Shown: positions 1 to 6,081, counted from the stretch's first letter. The stretch: DNA of 9,035 nt from an uncultured Paracoccaceae bacterium (GCA_937927885.1 CALEZJ010000453.1:1-9035), one strand, 5' to 3'. Notes: generated by a model not told the origin, from the sequence alone. Program-made: numbers and translations.

Positions 1-134
1 GTCACCGCCCCAAGCGCGATACCAAAGACAACCCCAAGCAGAGCGCCGAAGAACGCTATCACCATGGCGAGCAGGACGACATTGCGTGCCTGTCTCCGAC
101 GGCGGTCGGTAAACGTTTTCTCGGTTGGCATCAT
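1..134 (-). CDS. Small membrane protein of unknown function, N-terminal part
   Basis: A minus-strand frame opens with ATG at 132-134, followed by a second ATG at 129-131, and runs without a stop to the window edge, giving 44 visible residues. An AGAAGG ribosome-binding site (complement of 146-151) lies 11 bases before the first ATG. The N-terminus is short and strongly basic (DRRRRQAR, about residues 10-17). It is followed by a long hydrophobic stretch rich in Gly, Ala, Val and Phe, from about residue 19 to the edge. By the positive-inside rule this fits a membrane helix with a cytoplasmic N-terminus. Short basic one-helix proteins of this kind occur near cytochrome oxidase assembly genes in this bacterial group, but too little is visible to make that assignment. 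It could equally be the start of a larger membrane protein. No function is proposed. Confidence 0.5.
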   Translation of the reverse strand, partial: MMPTEKTFTDRRRRQARNVVLLAMVIAFFGALLGVVFGIALGAV

Positions 135-653
135 GTGCGCAGGTGCCTTCTGTTCAAGTCTCCGGTTCTATGGACGATCCCGTCCGAGCCACTCGCCAAC
201 GGAACGCCGAATCCAAGTCAAGACGCCGCCGCCTCGGGTCCGTTCGCTACCGAGGCGCGCGTCCGCCACGATACCCGGACAACCCTGAATTGTCACGACT
301 TGCGCCGCCATTCGTCATGAGCGCAGTCACCTGCAGCTTTCCGCACGCAACTGCGCGCGCCCTCTGTCCCACGATACCTCGCGTCGAACTCCTCCCGGCT
401 TTTTCCAGACCGCAGCGCGCGCCCCTCCACCCCGAAGTCGCGCACCATCGCCTGGATCGGATCGTGGTTCCCCTGCGAGGCCAGCCAGACGAGAAGCCGT
501 TCCAGCCAAACGAAACGGCTGCACTCGGCCCTTTCCGGCGCCGAGGCAGCGAAGCGATTGACAGTTCGGGTTCGATGGCTCTGCCGTCAGCACGCCGAGG
601 CAAAAGGGAAAGCGCGGGAGCGGCCGCGAATCCGGGGTGCAGCGGGCGCGGGG
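135..653. other. Gene-poor stretch, possible decayed coding region
   Basis: About 520 bases lie between the left-edge gene and the DUF1772 gene without a frame that combines a start, a ribosome-binding site and a recognisable family. Plus-strand frames here give low-complexity Arg/Pro/Ser-rich translations typical of chance frames in GC-rich DNA. The only part with protein-like composition is the minus-strand stretch at 293-586, listed separately. No terminator, repeat or tRNA was seen. Confidence 0.5.
293..586 (-). pseudogene. Start-less open frame with coding character (putative gene remnant)
   Basis: On the minus strand a frame is open from just after a TGA at 587-589 to a TGA at 293-295, about 97 codons. 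It has no ATG at its upstream end; the first ATG falls mid-frame, around position 465. The translation looks like a real soluble protein, with segments such as RFVWLERLLVWLASQGN followed by HDPIQAMVRDFGVEG. Between roughly 580 and 370 most codons end in G or C, as in the confirmed genes here, and this bias weakens toward the 3' end. The overlapping frame just upstream (residues such as ADGRAIEPEL) is also protein-like, so a frameshift near 555-575 may have split one gene. I do not recognise the family. A chance open frame is still possible. Confidence 0.3.
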
Positions 654-1124
654 CTACGTTCGGGCTGGTCGATCAAGGAGGATTGCCGCCAGCAGCAGGG
701 TCAGCGCGGACAGCGAGAACCCGGTCCGCCACAGATGCCAGTCCCACCATCGAGCCCGCAACTCGCTCCAGTCGGCGGGAAGCGCCTCGAGCGTCCACTC
801 CATGATCACCGCGTTGATTGGCTGATTGAAAAAGCGTGTGGTGACGCCCGCGGCCACCATGAACAGCAGTGCCCCCAGGTATGGCCAGACCATCCGCGTC
901 CTGCGGCGGGCGACGACAAGCACCAGCGTCAGCAGGATGGAGGCAAACCCCATCGTCGGCAGCAGAACGTTCAGGCCGCGCACGGCGCCCTGATGCATCT
1001 CGACGAACGCCACCTCGGTAAACGCACTGGGATCATACCCGCGCCAGATGCCGAACACACTGCCGGCGACCAGCGCAAAGACGAAAGCCGCGAAGAACTG
1101 GCACATCGCGATCAGGGAGTTCAT
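654..1124 (-). CDS. DUF1772 (anthrone oxygenase-like) four-helix membrane protein
   Basis: This 156-residue integral membrane protein matches the DUF1772 / anthrone oxygenase-like family. Four hydrophobic segments lie at about residues 5-27, 51-72, 80-98 and 136-151. Between helices 3 and 4 is the family signature: NQPIN at 100-104, Trp110, and RARWWDWH with a following Arg at 123-133. The start at 1124 is set by GGAGG (complement of 1130-1134), five bases upstream; the frame continues farther upstream but only through the intergenic operator and antisense to the regulator. Fungal relatives act on anthrones in polyketide pathways, while most bacterial members have no known reaction, so catalysis here is only a possibility. 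It is divergent from a TetR-type gene whose likely operator lies 35 bases from this start, which suggests control by that regulator. Confidence 0.85.
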   Translation of the reverse strand: MNSLIAMCQFFAAFVFALVAGSVFGIWRGYDPSAFTEVAFVEMHQGAVRGLNVLLPTMGFASILLTLVLVVARRRTRMVWPYLGALLFMVAAGVTTRFFNQPINAVIMEWTLEALPADWSELRARWWDWHLWRTGFSLSALTLLLAAILLDRPART

Positions 1125-1158
1125 ATCATCCTCCGAAGCTGCCAGGGATCTGGCGGGA

Positions 1159-1187
1159 AATTGAATACACCAATACTGTATCGAATT
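1159..1187. promoter_or_regulatory. Putative TetR operator between DUF1772 and tetR-like genes
   Basis: This 29-bp imperfect palindrome has arms AATTGAATACA and TGTATCGAATT that pair at 9 of 11 positions around a 7-base spacer. The inner ATACA/TGTAT halves are perfect. It is conspicuously AT-rich in a GC-rich region. It ends directly at the regulator's start codon and lies 35 bases from the DUF1772 start, the expected place for a TetR-type repressor to act on both genes. The site is seen in the sequence; binding is inferred. Confidence 0.6.
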
Positions 1188-1835
1188 ATGAGCAATGTAA
1201 AGCCAGCACGGCGTCCGTATCGATCCCGTCTGCGCGCCGAACAGGCGACCGGCACGCGCGACTCCGTGCTGGCGGCGGCCGAGGCGCTGTTCCTGCACAA
1301 AGGGTGGATCGCCACCACGATCGCCGCGATCGCCACGAAGGCGGGCGTTTCGAAAGAGACGATCTACTCGACCTTCGGCACCAAGACGGCAATCCTGCAT
1401 CAGTTGATCGAGCGGGCCGTCCGGGGTGCCAACCCCGGAACCCCGCTGATTGAGCAGGAGGAGATACAGCGGCTTCGGGGGGTGACCGATCAGGCCCGGC
1501 AGATCGACATTTTCGCCCGCGGGATCGCCGAGGTGCTGGCACGGGTCGCCCCGCTGATGGATGTGGCGCGGGTCGCGGCGCAGACCGACGAGGCGATGGC
1601 GGAATTCTTCCAGACCCTCCAGCGCGGCCGTCGGCGCAACCTGGTATGGTTCGCAGAGGCCCTCGTCATCAATGGTCCGTTACGGTCTGGAATGACCGCC
1701 GATACGGCAGGCACGATCCTGTGGCGCCTCGCCAGTCCTGACCTGTTCCTGCTGATGCGCCGTGTCGAGGGCGTCTCGCAGCAGGACTATGTGGAATGGC
1801 TGGCGACATCCCTGAAGTTGCTGCTTCTGCGCTGA
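1188..1835 (+). CDS. TetR/AcrR-family transcriptional regulator
   Basis: This 215-residue regulator has the usual TetR size and plan. The N-terminal DNA-binding domain covers about residues 21-70: TRDSVLAAAEALFLHKGW, then TTIAAIATKAGVSKETIYSTF (helix-turn-helix, about 43-63), then GTKTAIL. The remaining helical part (about 75-215) is the ligand-binding and dimerisation region and does not reveal the ligand. The frame is open far upstream, but that part is antisense to DUF1772, so the start is placed at ATG 1188 after the operator. No Shine-Dalgarno sequence precedes this ATG (the upstream bases are AT-rich), so a leaderless message is possible. An upstream in-frame TTG at 1161 is a poor alternative. 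It is probably autoregulated and represses the divergent DUF1772 gene; this is inferred from the arrangement. Confidence 0.9.
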   Translation: MSNVKPARRPYRSRLRAEQATGTRDSVLAAAEALFLHKGWIATTIAAIATKAGVSKETIYSTFGTKTAILHQLIERAVRGANPGTPLIEQEEIQRLRGVTDQARQIDIFARGIAEVLARVAPLMDVARVAAQTDEAMAEFFQTLQRGRRRNLVWFAEALVINGPLRSGMTADTAGTILWRLASPDLFLLMRRVEGVSQQDYVEWLATSLKLLLLR

Positions 1836-2001
1836 CCACGGGAGACCGGAACCGCGGGGGATGCCTGCGCATCGGTCGACGCCGGTGCGTCAGAAAGCGA
1901 GCGGCGGCAGACCCCGCTCATCGGGATATGTCTGCAACTCGCCCGTTCTCGACCCCGGCCAGTGCGCGGGCGGGCAATTCGGCTGGACCGCGAACCGGTG
2001 G
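1836..2001. other. Convergent intergenic region with weak hairpins
   Basis: These 166 bases separate the 3' ends of the TetR gene (plus) and the DUF4386 gene (minus). They contain two small perfect hairpins: GACGC/GCGTC around a CGGT loop (1878-1891), and GAGCGG/CCGCTC with a 9-base loop (1899-1919). Neither is followed by a T-run on either strand, so neither is a convincing intrinsic terminator. No gene is supported here. Confidence 0.35.
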
Positions 2002-2769
2002 TCAGCCCGACCCCAGACGCCTGAACGCGGACAGGTCGAACCCCCGCAGCAAAAGCCACAGGCCCAGGGACAATTCCCAGAAGAATTCGGGAACCGTGGC
2101 GAGGGCTTGCGCGGGACCCCCGGCCTCGGCCTGACCCAGCAGGACCGCCACGCCAGCGGCCAGCAACGCGGGCCCGGCGAAAAGACCAAGCGTCGACAGG
2201 GCACGCGGCACAAGCCGGGTTTTCCACATCATCCAGCTCAGGATCAGACCGTTCCCGACGCCGACCACAACCCCCGGTCCCAGCCGGAAGGTCCAGTCGT
2301 GCAGCGCGGCCAGCGCGGCGCCAATCGCCGTCAGGGTCTGCGGGTCAGCATCCAGGGCCGCCGACCGCAGCGAATTCAACGCCATGACCGCCACGATCCC
2401 GATGGCGATGAACGTGCTTTCGACGATCCGCGCGGCGACAAAAGCCAGCGACAGCCCGGGAAAAACCCCCTTCAACACCGGATAGATGGCCACGGCTGTG
2501 CCGATGTTGGCGGCGATCAGGATCATTTCCAGCACCGCACCCCCGGCAACGATCACGCTGAAATCGTCGCCCAGGATGAAGGACGGATCCCTGGTGGGGG
2601 CGTAGGACAGGAAGAAGGCCGGAATCGAGGTCGCAAATGTCACAAGGAACAGGAACCCGGTCATGCGCGCCAGCCGTTGCGCCCTGACCTCGGCCGATGG
2701 CGCCTCTTGGCGTGCCCCCTCGGCCTTGACTGCCCCGCCGGGTCGCTGCGGCTCTGCGATGGGTGCCAT
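2002..2769 (-). CDS. DUF4386 family integral membrane protein
   Basis: This 255-residue polytopic membrane protein resembles the DUF4386 family. After a hydrophilic N-terminus of about 33 residues rich in Ala, Pro and Glu, hydrophobic segments lie at about 36-56, 72-98, 104-132, 162-182, 192-212 and 226-243, consistent with six helices. The segments RLARMTGFLFLVTF and AARIVESTFIAIGI are typical of the family. The start is set by AAGGAGG seven bases before ATG 2769; an upstream in-frame ATG at 2805 lacks such a site. The function of the family is unknown to me. It lies 105 bases downstream of the LysR gene on the same strand, and the gap holds a LysR-type site pair like the one before the DUF2798-MFS pair. 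It is therefore probably its own transcription unit under the same regulator. Confidence 0.85.
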   Translation of the reverse strand: MAPIAEPQRPGGAVKAEGARQEAPSAEVRAQRLARMTGFLFLVTFATSIPAFFLSYAPTRDPSFILGDDFSVIVAGGAVLEMILIAANIGTAVAIYPVLKGVFPGLSLAFVAARIVESTFIAIGIVAVMALNSLRSAALDADPQTLTAIGAALAALHDWTFRLGPGVVVGVGNGLILSWMMWKTRLVPRALSTLGLFAGPALLAAGVAVLLGQAEAGGPAQALATVPEFFWELSLGLWLLLRGFDLSAFRRLGSG

Positions 2770-2827
2770 GGACGTGCCTCCTTGGTCGGATGATGAACCC
2801 GACACAGGGTGCGTCGGCCGCGACCCA

Positions 2828-2874
2828 TGCGGAAGACGCGCGGTTTGCAGCGTATCCGTGCGTCTGACGCCATG
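2828..2874 (-). promoter_or_regulatory. Putative LysR-type binding region upstream of DUF4386
   Basis: Read on the minus strand, this 47-bp stretch begins CATGGCGT and ends GCGTCTTCCGCA. It aligns without gaps to 3795-3841 at 34 of 47 positions. The gene-proximal box (2828-2840) differs from the T-N11-A palindrome at 3829-3841 by one base. A second box (2859-2871) contains the perfect inverted repeat GCGTC-T-GACGC. The box centres are 31 bp apart, about three helical turns, as in the other copy. The proximal box centre is 65 bases from the DUF4386 start. Binding by the neighbouring LysR protein is inferred. Confidence 0.6.
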
Positions 2875-3777
2875 TCACACGCTGGGCGCATCCTGACTGG
2901 CGCAGAGGGTGCGGACCTGCGTGCGAAGCCAGCGGTGGGCCTGATCCCCATCCATGCGCGGATGCCAGAGCATCGAGACCGTGAAGGGCGCCACCTCGAA
3001 CGGCAGGTCAAAGCTGTGCAACCCTTGGCGCAGGCCGCCGGTGTGGCGCTCGGGCACGGTGGCGACAAGTTCCGTGTGCCGCGCCAGCGCCAGCGCGGTC
3101 GAGAAGCCGCTGACGATTGTCGCAATCCTGCGCTCGAGGCCCGCCGCGCGGGCGGCCTCGTCGATCTCGGAACTGTGCAGGCCGCGTCTGAGGACGTGGA
3201 TATGCCCGGCCTGCGCGTAGCGTTGCGCCGTCATCGGCCCGAACGCCAGCGGATGGTCGCCACGCACCACCGCGACCCAGCGGTCCCGAAACAGCGGGAC
3301 GGCACGCAGTTCCGGCGCGGTTGCGCCATCGATCACGCCGGTTTCCAGATCGACGTCGCCCTCGCGCAGGGGCGCACTATCCTTGTCGGGCTTGGTTGCA
3401 AAGGTCAGCGTGACCCCGGGGGCCTGCCCGGCCACCAGAGCCAGAAGACGAGGCCCGAACGTCTCGGCAAAGCCTTCGCTGCTGCGCAGGGTGAACCGGC
3501 GAACAAGCCGGGCCAGATCCAGCGCCTCGGTTGGACGCAGCACCGATCTTGCCCCCTCGACCAGGGGACCGACCTGCGCGCGAAGCTCGATGGCGCGCGG
3601 CGTCGGAACGAGGCGGCGACCCGCCCGCACCAGAAGGGGATCGCCCGTCACCTCCCGCAATCTGGCCAGCGCCCGGCTCATCGCCGAGGGGCTGAGCCGC
3701 AAACGACGCGCAGCGCCTGCAACGCTGCCTTCCGACAGCAGGACATCCAGCGTCACCAGCAAGTTCAGATCAGGCAT
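2875..3777 (-). CDS. LysR-family transcriptional regulator
   Basis: This 300-residue protein has typical LysR length and architecture. The N-terminal winged helix-turn-helix covers about residues 3-60: DLNLLVTLDVLLSEGSVAGAA, then RRLRLSPSAMSRALARLRE, then DPLLVRAGRRLVPTP. The co-inducer domain covers about 93-290 and includes GDVDLETGVID (140-150), a segment at the usual ligand-cleft and hinge region. The start at 3777 is preceded by AGAGGG (complement of 3785-3790) with a 7-base spacer; in-frame ATGs at 3807 and 3825 fall inside the divergent control region. It is divergent from the DUF2798-MFS pair and followed on its own strand by DUF4386. It probably controls both through the duplicated sites and may autoregulate. 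The inducer cannot be read from the sequence. Confidence 0.92.
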   Translation of the reverse strand: MPDLNLLVTLDVLLSEGSVAGAARRLRLSPSAMSRALARLREVTGDPLLVRAGRRLVPTPRAIELRAQVGPLVEGARSVLRPTEALDLARLVRRFTLRSSEGFAETFGPRLLALVAGQAPGVTLTFATKPDKDSAPLREGDVDLETGVIDGATAPELRAVPLFRDRWVAVVRGDHPLAFGPMTAQRYAQAGHIHVLRRGLHSSEIDEAARAAGLERRIATIVSGFSTALALARHTELVATVPERHTGGLRQGLHSFDLPFEVAPFTVSMLWHPRMDGDQAHRWLRTQVRTLCASQDAPSV

Positions 3778-3794
3778 GGGAAGGCCCTCTTTGG

Positions 3795-3841
3795 CATGGC
3801 GTTTCATGCAGGTATTAGATGCCATGCGTGCGTCTTCCGCA
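3795..3841 (+). promoter_or_regulatory. Putative LysR-type binding region upstream of DUF2798-MFS
   Basis: This lies in the divergent LysR/DUF2798 intergenic region. The gene-proximal box TGCGTCTTCCGCA (3829-3841) is a T-N11-A motif with perfect TGCG/CGCA arms. A weaker related box GGCGTTTCATGCA (3798-3810) lies 31 bp upstream, centre to centre. A 7-bp inverted repeat GCATGGC/GCCATGC (3794-3800 and 3821-3827) is interleaved. The proximal box is centred 57 bases before ATG 3892. A strong plus a weak LysR site about three turns apart fits the recognition/activation site model of the family. The match to 2828-2874 supports function. Confidence 0.65.
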
Positions 3842-3881
3842 ATGTTTGGCTGTGCTCTACCTGATGGCCGACACCAAACAT
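3842..3881. repeat. 8-bp perfect inverted repeat overlapping an upstream ATG
   Basis: ATGTTTGG (3842-3849) and CCAAACAT (3874-3881) pair perfectly across a 24-base spacer. The right arm includes the first two bases of the upstream in-frame ATG (3880) of the DUF2798 gene and sits just before the likely ribosome-binding site. It could form a weak leader hairpin or be a further protein-binding site. Chance is not excluded, because the spacer is long. Confidence 0.3.
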
Positions 3882-3891
3882 GGAGACCCCA

Positions 3892-4131
3892 ATGCCCCCC
3901 CGCTTTGCCCCTGTCCTGTTCGGCCTCGTCCTGTCGGCGCTGATGTCCTTCATCGTGTCCGGCATTGCGACCGCGCGGAACGCCGGATTCGTCGATGGCT
4001 TCCCGAGCCTCTGGATCAATGCCTGGCTTCCCTCGTGGATCATCGCGTTTCCCACCGTCCTGATCGTGGCGCCGATGGCGCGCCGCCTGGTCGGCCTGCT
4101 GGTCAGCGCCCCGGCCGGAACCCTGCGCTGA
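3892..4131 (+). CDS. DUF2798 family small membrane protein
   Basis: This 79-residue protein has two membrane helices (about residues 5-26 and 43-62) and matches the DUF2798 family in length and pattern: RFAPVLFGLVLSALMS, the SGIAT turn, WINAWLPSW, and APMARRL after helix 2. The start is placed at ATG 3892, preceded by GGAGA six bases upstream; an in-frame ATG at 3880 would add four residues but has no ribosome-binding site. Its stop (4129-4131) overlaps the MFS start by one base, so the two are probably translationally coupled. The family's biochemical role is not known to me. Being cotranscribed with an exporter suggests an accessory membrane role, which is inference. Confidence 0.85.
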   Translation: MPPRFAPVLFGLVLSALMSFIVSGIATARNAGFVDGFPSLWINAWLPSWIIAFPTVLIVAPMARRLVGLLVSAPAGTLR

Positions 4132-5519
4132 TGTCGGATGTTCCGCCGAGCGACCTGCGCCGCTACGGCCCCCGCCTCGCGGCCTTGTCGCTGGCGATGC
4201 TGCTGCCCTCGCTGGGCACCAGCATCGCCAATGTCGCCCTGCCCACCCTGGCCGCGTCCTTCGAGGCGACGATGGCCGAGGTGCAGTGGGTGGTGATTTC
4301 CTACCTTCTGGCCGTCACCAGCCTGATCGTCGGGGCGGGCCGACTGGGCGACATCCTCGGTCGCAGCCGCCTGTTGCTGATGGGGATTGGCCTTTTCGCC
4401 GCCGCCTCGGCCGCCGGTGCCGTTGCGCCCAGCCTGTGGGTGCTGATTGCCGCTCGCGCCGCTCAGGGGCTTGGGGCCGCTGTCATGATGGCCCTGACCG
4501 TTGCGATGGTCGGGGATCTGGTGCCCAAGGACCGGACCGGCAGCGCCATGGGGCTATTGGGAACCGTCTCGGCCGTGGGAACCGCGCTTGGCCCGTCGCT
4601 GGGCGGGGCACTGATCGCCGGTTTCGGCTGGCCCGCGGTCTTTGCGTTCATGGCGATCCTGGGCGGCATCAGCCTGCTGGTCGGACGCGTGCTCTTTCCC
4701 CCCGATGCGACGGGCGCACAACGGCCGACCGGGCTTGATCCGATTGGCATGGTGCTGTTGGCACTGTCGCTTCTTGCCGTGACCGCGACCTTGACCTTTG
4801 GCAGCGGGCTATCCGGCCCGGCCTTCGCTGCGGCGGCCTTCGTGTCGCTCGGCGGTCTTGTCGCCTTCGTTCGGCATCAGGCGCGGGTGCCGACGCCGCT
4901 CTTGCGGATGGACCTGCTGCACGAGCCTGCGATCGGCACCGGCCTGCTCTCGATGAGTCTGGTATCCGCCATTCTGATGGCAACGCTGGTCGTGGGGCCG
5001 TTCTACCTGTCCGGCGTCCTCGGTCTCGGAGCGGTTCAGACCGGTCTGGCAATGTCGGTCGGGCCGGGCATTGCCGCGTTGACCGGGGCACCGGCGGGGC
5101 GCCTGATCGACCGGCTCGGGTCTGCCCGGGTGGGGGTCGCGGGGCTGGTCGCGGTGATGGCGGGCGCGTTTTTGATGACGGTGCTGCCCGGCCGGTTCGG
5201 GATCGGCGGGTATGTGGCAAGTCTGGTCATCGTCACCTTCGGATATGCCCTGTTTCAGGCGGCGAACACCACCGTTGTCATGCGGGCAGCGCCGGGCGAT
5301 CAGCGCGGGGTCACCTCGGCTTTGCTGGGCCTCGCGCGCAATCTGGGGCTGATTGCCGGCGCCTCCGCGATGGGGGTGATCTATGCCCTGGGGCCACGCG
5401 CGCTCGAGGCGGTCGGCCTGCGCTCGGGCAGCGACTCCGGGCTGCAGGTGACGTTCGCCGTCGCGACTGGCCTCGCGGCGCTTGCCCTTGCCGGCACGCT
5501 GTCGAGCCGCCGCGGTTGA
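4131..5519 (+). CDS. MFS drug/proton antiporter, DHA2-like
   Basis: This 462-residue transporter has about 13-14 hydrophobic segments and resembles the 14-helix DHA2 branch of the major facilitator superfamily, which exports drugs or metabolites using the proton gradient. Visible motifs are NVALPTLAASF with QWVVISYLL (34-60), motif A GRLGDILGRSR (70-80) in the helix 2-3 loop, and motif C GTALGPSLGG (150-159) in helix 5, diagnostic of antiporters. The family usually has an Asp in helix 1 (LDxTIVNVALP); here that position is Gly29. The start ATG 4131 overlaps the preceding TGA, with only a weak GGAA upstream, so translational coupling is likely. The C-terminus ends soon after the last helix. 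The substrate is unknown; control by the divergent LysR is inferred. Confidence 0.9.
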   Translation: MSDVPPSDLRRYGPRLAALSLAMLLPSLGTSIANVALPTLAASFEATMAEVQWVVISYLLAVTSLIVGAGRLGDILGRSRLLLMGIGLFAAASAAGAVAPSLWVLIAARAAQGLGAAVMMALTVAMVGDLVPKDRTGSAMGLLGTVSAVGTALGPSLGGALIAGFGWPAVFAFMAILGGISLLVGRVLFPPDATGAQRPTGLDPIGMVLLALSLLAVTATLTFGSGLSGPAFAAAAFVSLGGLVAFVRHQARVPTPLLRMDLLHEPAIGTGLLSMSLVSAILMATLVVGPFYLSGVLGLGAVQTGLAMSVGPGIAALTGAPAGRLIDRLGSARVGVAGLVAVMAGAFLMTVLPGRFGIGGYVASLVIVTFGYALFQAANTTVVMRAAPGDQRGVTSALLGLARNLGLIAGASAMGVIYALGPRALEAVGLRSGSDSGLQVTFAVATGLAALALAGTLSSRRG

Positions 5520-5560
5520 GGGCGGCCGCCACCGACGCGCCATCGTCTGCGCGGGCGCGA

Positions 5561-5589
5561 TTGCCAATCCCCTGTCGCGGCGCCATATC
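5561..5589 (+). promoter_or_regulatory. Predicted promoter of the TerB-like gene (leaderless)
   Basis: TTGCCA (5561-5566) and CATATC (5584-5589) are separated by 17 bases. Transcription would begin about six or seven bases later, at or next to the A of ATG 5596. The gene also lacks a usable Shine-Dalgarno sequence, since GGGG ends one base before the ATG. Both facts fit a leaderless message. The -10 match to consensus is moderate. Confidence 0.4.
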
Positions 5590-5595
5590 TGGGGC

Positions 5596-6033
5596 ATGTT
5601 CGACACACTCCGCGCCCTGCTTCGCCCCGCCTCCGGCCCGCGCGCCGAGGTCTCTCCTGATCTTGCGGTCGCCGCCTTGCTGGTCGAGGCGGCGCGCGCC
5701 GACGGGACCTATGCCCCTGCCGAGGCGCGCGCGGTGCGCGAGCTTCTGGCGGCGATGTTCGACCTGACCCCCGAGGCGGCGGAAAGCCTCGCCAGGGCAG
5801 GCGAGGCCGCGCAGACCGGGGCCGCCGATCTCGTGCGCTTTACCCGCGTGGTCAAATCCGCCCTCGACGAAGCGGCGCGGGTCGAACTGATGCAGGCGCT
5901 GTGGTCGGTCGTGCTGGTCGACCACCACCGCGACCCGCACGAGGATGCGCTGCTGCGCCGTCTCGCCCCGCTCCTGGCCGTCAGCGACCACGACAGCGCC
6001 GCCGCCCGCCGCCGCGCCAGCAAGCGGCACTGA
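5596..6033 (+). CDS. TerB-like (tellurite resistance TerB fold) protein
   Basis: This 145-residue, mostly helical cytoplasmic protein resembles the TerB family. Residues 22-56 carry the typical pattern LAVAALLVEAARADGTYAP, then AEARAVRELL, where the acidic ADG turn is a family hallmark. A second, similar unit at about 100-130 (ALWSVVLVDHHRDPHEDALL then RRLAPLLAVS) has DHHRDPHE where a D-G-x-x-x-x-E type turn is usual. The TerB fold is linked to metal-dependent stress systems, but stand-alone members like this one are common in Alphaproteobacteria with no proven tellurite role. It starts 76 bases after the MFS stop with its own candidate promoter, and converges on ilvD across a terminator. The start is chosen because family similarity begins there. 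Confidence 0.8.
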   Translation: MFDTLRALLRPASGPRAEVSPDLAVAALLVEAARADGTYAPAEARAVRELLAAMFDLTPEAAESLARAGEAAQTGAADLVRFTRVVKSALDEAARVELMQALWSVVLVDHHRDPHEDALLRRLAPLLAVSDHDSAAARRRASKRH

Positions 6034-6060
6034 CCCGGCCGGGCGCGATTGCGCAGCAAG

Positions 6061-6081
6061 AAGGGGGGCAGCGCCCCCCTT
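6061..6081. terminator. Bidirectional intrinsic terminator between TerB-like gene and ilvD
   Basis: A perfect 9-bp stem, AAGGGGGGC/GCCCCCCTT, encloses a three-base AGC loop and is followed on the plus strand by GTTTCC. It lies 27 bases after the TerB-like stop and 21 bases past the ilvD stop on the opposite strand. The A-T pairs at the base of the stem give short T-rich ends on both strands, so it can serve both convergent genes. Confidence 0.8.

Noticed and set aside
125..805. Plus-strand open frame of 226 codons
   Set aside because: Composition is Arg/Pro/Ser-rich without any family pattern, there is no ribosome-binding site, and it overlaps the DUF1772 gene on the other strand.
558..1187. 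Long plus-strand upstream extension of the TetR frame (210 codons)
   Set aside because: It is antisense to the DUF1772 gene, has low-complexity Arg/Gln/His-rich translation, and TetR similarity begins only after ATG 1188.
1878..1919. Terminator between the TetR and DUF4386 genes
   Set aside because: The two hairpins have short stems and no T-run on either strand, so they are noted only as weak structure.
1861..2793. Plus-strand open frame of 310 codons
   Set aside because: It is the shadow of the DUF4386 gene; its Gln/Arg/Gly/His-rich translation is typical of antisense frames in GC-rich DNA.
2809..3864. Plus-strand open frame of 351 codons
   Set aside because: It is antisense to the well-supported LysR gene and gives no recognisable domain.
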